The notes under the pieces are model-generated. The model worked only from the letters and a program-made list of their open reading frames with translations, had not been told where the DNA came from and ran no database searches. 25,859 nt of DNA, from positions 1,897 through 27,755 of the forward strand of contig HF989705.1 of the NCBI GenBank assembly GCA_000431315.1, read 5' to 3'. Position 1 is the first letter of the stretch, and the number at the start of each line of letters is the position of its first letter. A program made the position numbers and the translations under genes. This document shows positions 23,178 through 25,859 of this stretch, piece after piece. Origin of the DNA: Brachyspira sp. CAG:484. GTDB lineage: Bacteria > Cyanobacteriota > Vampirovibrionia > Gastranaerophilales > Gastranaerophilaceae.

Positions 23178-23999
23178 GTGTCAATAATGTTAGAAAATAA
23201 ACAAGGGTTAATAGCAGGCGACGGGTCTTTGCCTGTCAAAATGGCTCAATATGCTAAAGAAAACGGTTTTGAAGTTGTTTGTATTTCTTTTTCAAAAGAC
23301 AACCTTGCAAAATTAAAAAAATATTGTTCCAGAGTGTACTCCTGCCACCCGGGTGAAATCAACAGAATTGAACAGATTTTGAAAGATGAGGAGCTTAAAC
23401 AGGTTACTTTTCTTGGAAAAGTCAACAAAAGCGTTCTTCTGAAATTGTATAAATTTGATTCAAGAGCTATCGAAATCTTAAAATCAGTGAAAAGACTAAA
23501 TGATGATGAAGTTATGCTTTTGATTGTTAAAGAGTTTGAAAAGCTTGGTATTACTGTTTTAGACCAGACTATTTTTATAAAAAATCTTATGATACCGGCA
23601 GGTGTTCTTGGAAAACACAAACCTACCAAAGAACAAATGGAAGATGTAAACTACGGTTTCTGGCTTGCAAAAGAAATGGGGAAAGTTGATGTGGGTCAGT
23701 CTGTTGTGATTAAAGACAAGATGGCAATGGCAGTAGAAGCCATTGAAGGGACTGATATGTGTATTAAACGCGGCGCAAAACTTGCAAAGCACAATGCGAG
23801 TGTAATTAAAGTATCAAAACCAAAACAGGATAAACGTTTTGATATTCCTGCCGTCGGGTTAAGAACTTTAAGAACAATGAAACGTTATAAAGCTTCACTT
23901 TTAGCCGTTGAAGCTAATGAAACAATTATTGTTGACCAGGAAAAAGTTATTAAATTTGCTGATGATAACAATATAGTACTTATGGCAGTTAGCTTATGA
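23178..23999 (+). CDS. lpxI: UDP-2,3-diacylglucosamine pyrophosphatase LpxI
   Basis: The 273-residue protein matches LpxI (DUF1009), which hydrolyses UDP-2,3-diacylglucosamine to lipid X and UMP in lipid A synthesis, in place of LpxH. The N-terminal GLIAGDGSLPVKMAQYAK strand-loop and the C-terminal catalytic region with VEAIEGTD, KVSKPKQDKRFDIPAVGLRT are the family's two conserved blocks. Its length is normal. The start is GTG 23178 with AGAGGA nine bases upstream; the next ATG is at 23187, farther from that site. The last four bases overlap the lpxB start, so the two sequential enzymes are translationally coupled. Confidence 0.92.
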   Translation: MSIMLENKQGLIAGDGSLPVKMAQYAKENGFEVVCISFSKDNLAKLKKYCSRVYSCHPGEINRIEQILKDEELKQVTFLGKVNKSVLLKLYKFDSRAIEILKSVKRLNDDEVMLLIVKEFEKLGITVLDQTIFIKNLMIPAGVLGKHKPTKEQMEDVNYGFWLAKEMGKVDVGQSVVIKDKMAMAVEAIEGTDMCIKRGAKLAKHNASVIKVSKPKQDKRFDIPAVGLRTLRTMKRYKASLLAVEANETIIVDQEKVIKFADDNNIVLMAVSL

Positions 24000-25120
24000 A
24001 GAAACTCTTTGTAATTACAGGTGAATACTCCGGTGACATACACGCGTCAAAAGTTGTCGCAGCTTTAAAGTCCAAATATAGTGATCTGGTTGTGGAAGGT
24101 ATCGGCGGCGAGAACTTAAAATCTGCCGGAGTAAAGCTGTTTTCAGACCAGAAAAAGATGGGTGCTGTAGGGCTTTCTCCCAAAATTGTTATTGACCATT
24201 TTACTCTTGGAAAGCGTGTAGTTGATTATATCACAAAAGAATTTAAGCCTGATCTTGTTCTTTTAATTGATTACGGGGTATTTAATTTAAATGTGTCAAA
24301 ATTCCTTAAAAAGGCAGGAATTAAGGTTTTTTACTATATTCCTCCCCAGGTTTGGGCAAGCAGAAAGTGGCGTATAAACACAATTAAAAAAAATGTTGAT
24401 GAAGTTCTGTGTATTTTCCCTTTTGAAAAAGAAATGTATGAAAGTTACGGAATCAAAACCCATTACTGCGGGCATCCGCTTGTATCACAGCTTCCAGCAA
24501 AAGCCGACAGAAAAGAGTTTTTTGAAAGACATGGTTTTGATTTAAATAAAAAACTTGTATCAGTATTCCCGGGGTCGAGAGTATTTGAGCTAAAACAGCT
24601 TATGGGTGTATTTATCAGGACTGCAAAAGATTTACAGCAAAAGCATCCGGATTTACAATTTTGTATCTCTCACGCGCCAAATCTGCCGGATGATGTTTAT
24701 AATAAGTATTTGAAAGATACAGATTTTAAGGTTATAAAAGGCGAAAATCAGGCGCTTTTAAGTGTATCTGATGCTTTAATTCTAGCTTCCGGAACAGTAG
24801 CTCTTGAGGCTGCACTTTACCAGACCCCTATGATTATTGCATATAGAGGTCCTTGGCTTTTTTATTTTATATATTTACTTGTAAGGTGTATAAAAATGGT
24901 TTCGCTGCCAAATATTATCTGCGGAAAAATCATAGTGCCTGAGATTTTACAGGGAGATGTTACTGTAAGAAATATTTCTTATAATATTGAAAAACTTTTG
25001 TATGACAACGCATATAGAGCAGAAAATATAGCCGGATTGCAAGGCGTAAAAGATCTTTTGTCTGATAAAGTTTCCTCAATTGAAGCCGCAGAAGAAATTG
25101 CAAAAACTCTTTCTTTGTAA
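23996..25120 (+). CDS. lpxB: Lipid-A-disaccharide synthase LpxB
   Basis: This 374-residue GT19 glycosyltransferase joins lipid X and UDP-2,3-diacylglucosamine to make the lipid A disaccharide at the inner face of the cytoplasmic membrane. The N-terminal FVITGEYSGDIHASKVVAAL matches the family GExSGD motif, and further conserved segments are YYIPPQVWASRKWR, HYCGHPLV, VFPGSRVFELKQL and ASGTVALEAAL. The length is typical. ATGA overlap with lpxI puts it in the same operon, and it follows lptD and an aldolase gene. A 73-bp gap with no clear terminator leads to the next gene. Confidence 0.95.
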   Translation: MKKLFVITGEYSGDIHASKVVAALKSKYSDLVVEGIGGENLKSAGVKLFSDQKKMGAVGLSPKIVIDHFTLGKRVVDYITKEFKPDLVLLIDYGVFNLNVSKFLKKAGIKVFYYIPPQVWASRKWRINTIKKNVDEVLCIFPFEKEMYESYGIKTHYCGHPLVSQLPAKADRKEFFERHGFDLNKKLVSVFPGSRVFELKQLMGVFIRTAKDLQQKHPDLQFCISHAPNLPDDVYNKYLKDTDFKVIKGENQALLSVSDALILASGTVALEAALYQTPMIIAYRGPWLFYFIYLLVRCIKMVSLPNIICGKIIVPEILQGDVTVRNISYNIEKLLYDNAYRAENIAGLQGVKDLLSDKVSSIEAAEEIAKTLSL

Positions 25121-25193
25121 TAAATCTTTAAAAAAATATATATAAGCGCAATAATATTTAATTTCCGGTGTTTATATATATGTAGGTAGATTT

Positions 25194-25859
25194 ATGGTTA
25201 GTCAGGTTCCGAATACACACTATAACAGGCAATTTGTCTTTAATAACAGTCTAAATAAGACGAATCAGAACTTTTTTCTTAATCCTCATACAATCAAAAG
25301 TATTAAAGGGGCAGAAGAAGAAAAAAGTCATAAACTTGGTGTTACAATAGGCGCTTCTGCGCTGCTTGTAGGCGGACTTTTAATGCTTTTAATGAGAGGC
25401 GGACCAAAAGGAAATAATAAATATCTAAATGCTTTGAAAGGCTATCTTGAAAGGCAGGTGCAAAAAACAAATAATTCCCGTCCGGGACGGTTCTATGCTT
25501 ATGCTCTTAGAAAACTTAATTCCTTTATGCAAAAATGTGAAAGCATAAATAACTTTACAGCTCTAAAAGATATTGCATTTAAACGTCTGATGTATAAAAC
25601 CAAATTTACCAGAAAAATTCATGACTGGGTTACTAATTTATTTGACAAAGCCAGCCATGTAACAGTTAAACGCTCCTGGAATAAAACTAAAAATAAATTT
25701 ACTAACGTATTCAAATCTATGGATGATTTGAATGAGAGAGTTTTAAGAGGCGGACCAGCTTCTGAAAAAATTACAATAAACGGAACAACAAAAACCCGTT
25801 ATGAATGGTATCAGGACCTGATAAAACATAAAAGAACACTCAGCGACACTCTTTCTATC
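25194..25859 (+). CDS. Unknown membrane-associated protein, cut by the window end
   Basis: An open frame of 222 codons runs from ATG 25194 to the last base with no stop, so the C-terminus is missing. The first 50 residues are polar and Asn/Gln rich (MVSQVPNTHYNRQF). A single hydrophobic segment (about 53-72, with GASALLVGGLLMLLM) is followed by a basic, helix-rich region with many Lys, Arg, Phe and Trp. I do not recognise a family. The ribosome site is weak (TAGGTAG), but the long frame and codon use like its neighbours support a real gene. The charge pattern after the hydrophobic helix suggests a cytoplasmic C-terminal part, which is inference. Confidence 0.7.
   Translation, partial: MVSQVPNTHYNRQFVFNNSLNKTNQNFFLNPHTIKSIKGAEEEKSHKLGVTIGASALLVGGLLMLLMRGGPKGNNKYLNALKGYLERQVQKTNNSRPGRFYAYALRKLNSFMQKCESINNFTALKDIAFKRLMYKTKFTRKIHDWVTNLFDKASHVTVKRSWNKTKNKFTNVFKSMDDLNERVLRGGPASEKITINGTTKTRYEWYQDLIKHKRTLSDTLSI

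Overview
This window is low-GC bacterial DNA read with the standard code (TGA is used as a stop). It most resembles a non-photosynthetic gut relative of the Cyanobacteria (Melainabacteria/Vampirovibrionia, probably Gastranaerophilales). The evidence is a Ycf23/DUF561 protein, a family otherwise known from cyanobacteria and algal plastids, found together with Gram-negative outer-membrane genes (LptD-like, LpxI, LpxB, MlaE), a class III signal-peptide prepilin, and a low-GC gene style. The placement is inferred from protein families I recognise, not from a search.

Layout. 1-2.5 kb (minus): a membrane glycosyltransferase with a cysteine-rich tail, and Ycf23. 2.6-7 kb (mostly plus): a small PDZ-less HtrA-type protease, a 535-residue protein with HDT repeats and an internal lipobox-like motif, branched-chain aminotransferase IlvE, and an MlaE lipid-transport permease. 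6.9-8 kb: a small XRE repressor and a prepilin-like protein, divergent around a perfect 26-bp palindrome. 8-11.5 kb (minus): a three-gene signalling operon of histidine kinase, response regulator and a GspE/PilB-like ATPase with eroded catalytic motifs. 11.7-14.8 kb (plus): a 598-residue protein of unknown function with helical ends, and a DegT-type sugar aminotransferase. 14.85-15.8 kb: a 114-residue protein and a 580-bp gene-poor stretch that appears to hold a free-standing small RNA with its own promoter and terminator. 15.8-18.8 kb (minus): a STAND-like ATPase with TPR repeats overlapping rsmG. 18.9-25.1 kb (plus): a tight envelope operon of a 34-residue membrane microprotein, an M23 peptidase, an LptD-like protein, a class II aldolase, LpxI and LpxB. 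The window ends inside a further open gene.

Working together: the last operon links peptidoglycan hydrolysis, LPS export and lipid A synthesis, and MlaE and the glycosyltransferase fit the same envelope theme. The kinase/regulator/ATPase operon lies tail-to-tail with the prepilin-like gene, which suggests, without proving, control of a pilus- or secretion-like machine. I see no rRNA, tRNA, CRISPR array, insertion sequence or phage module.
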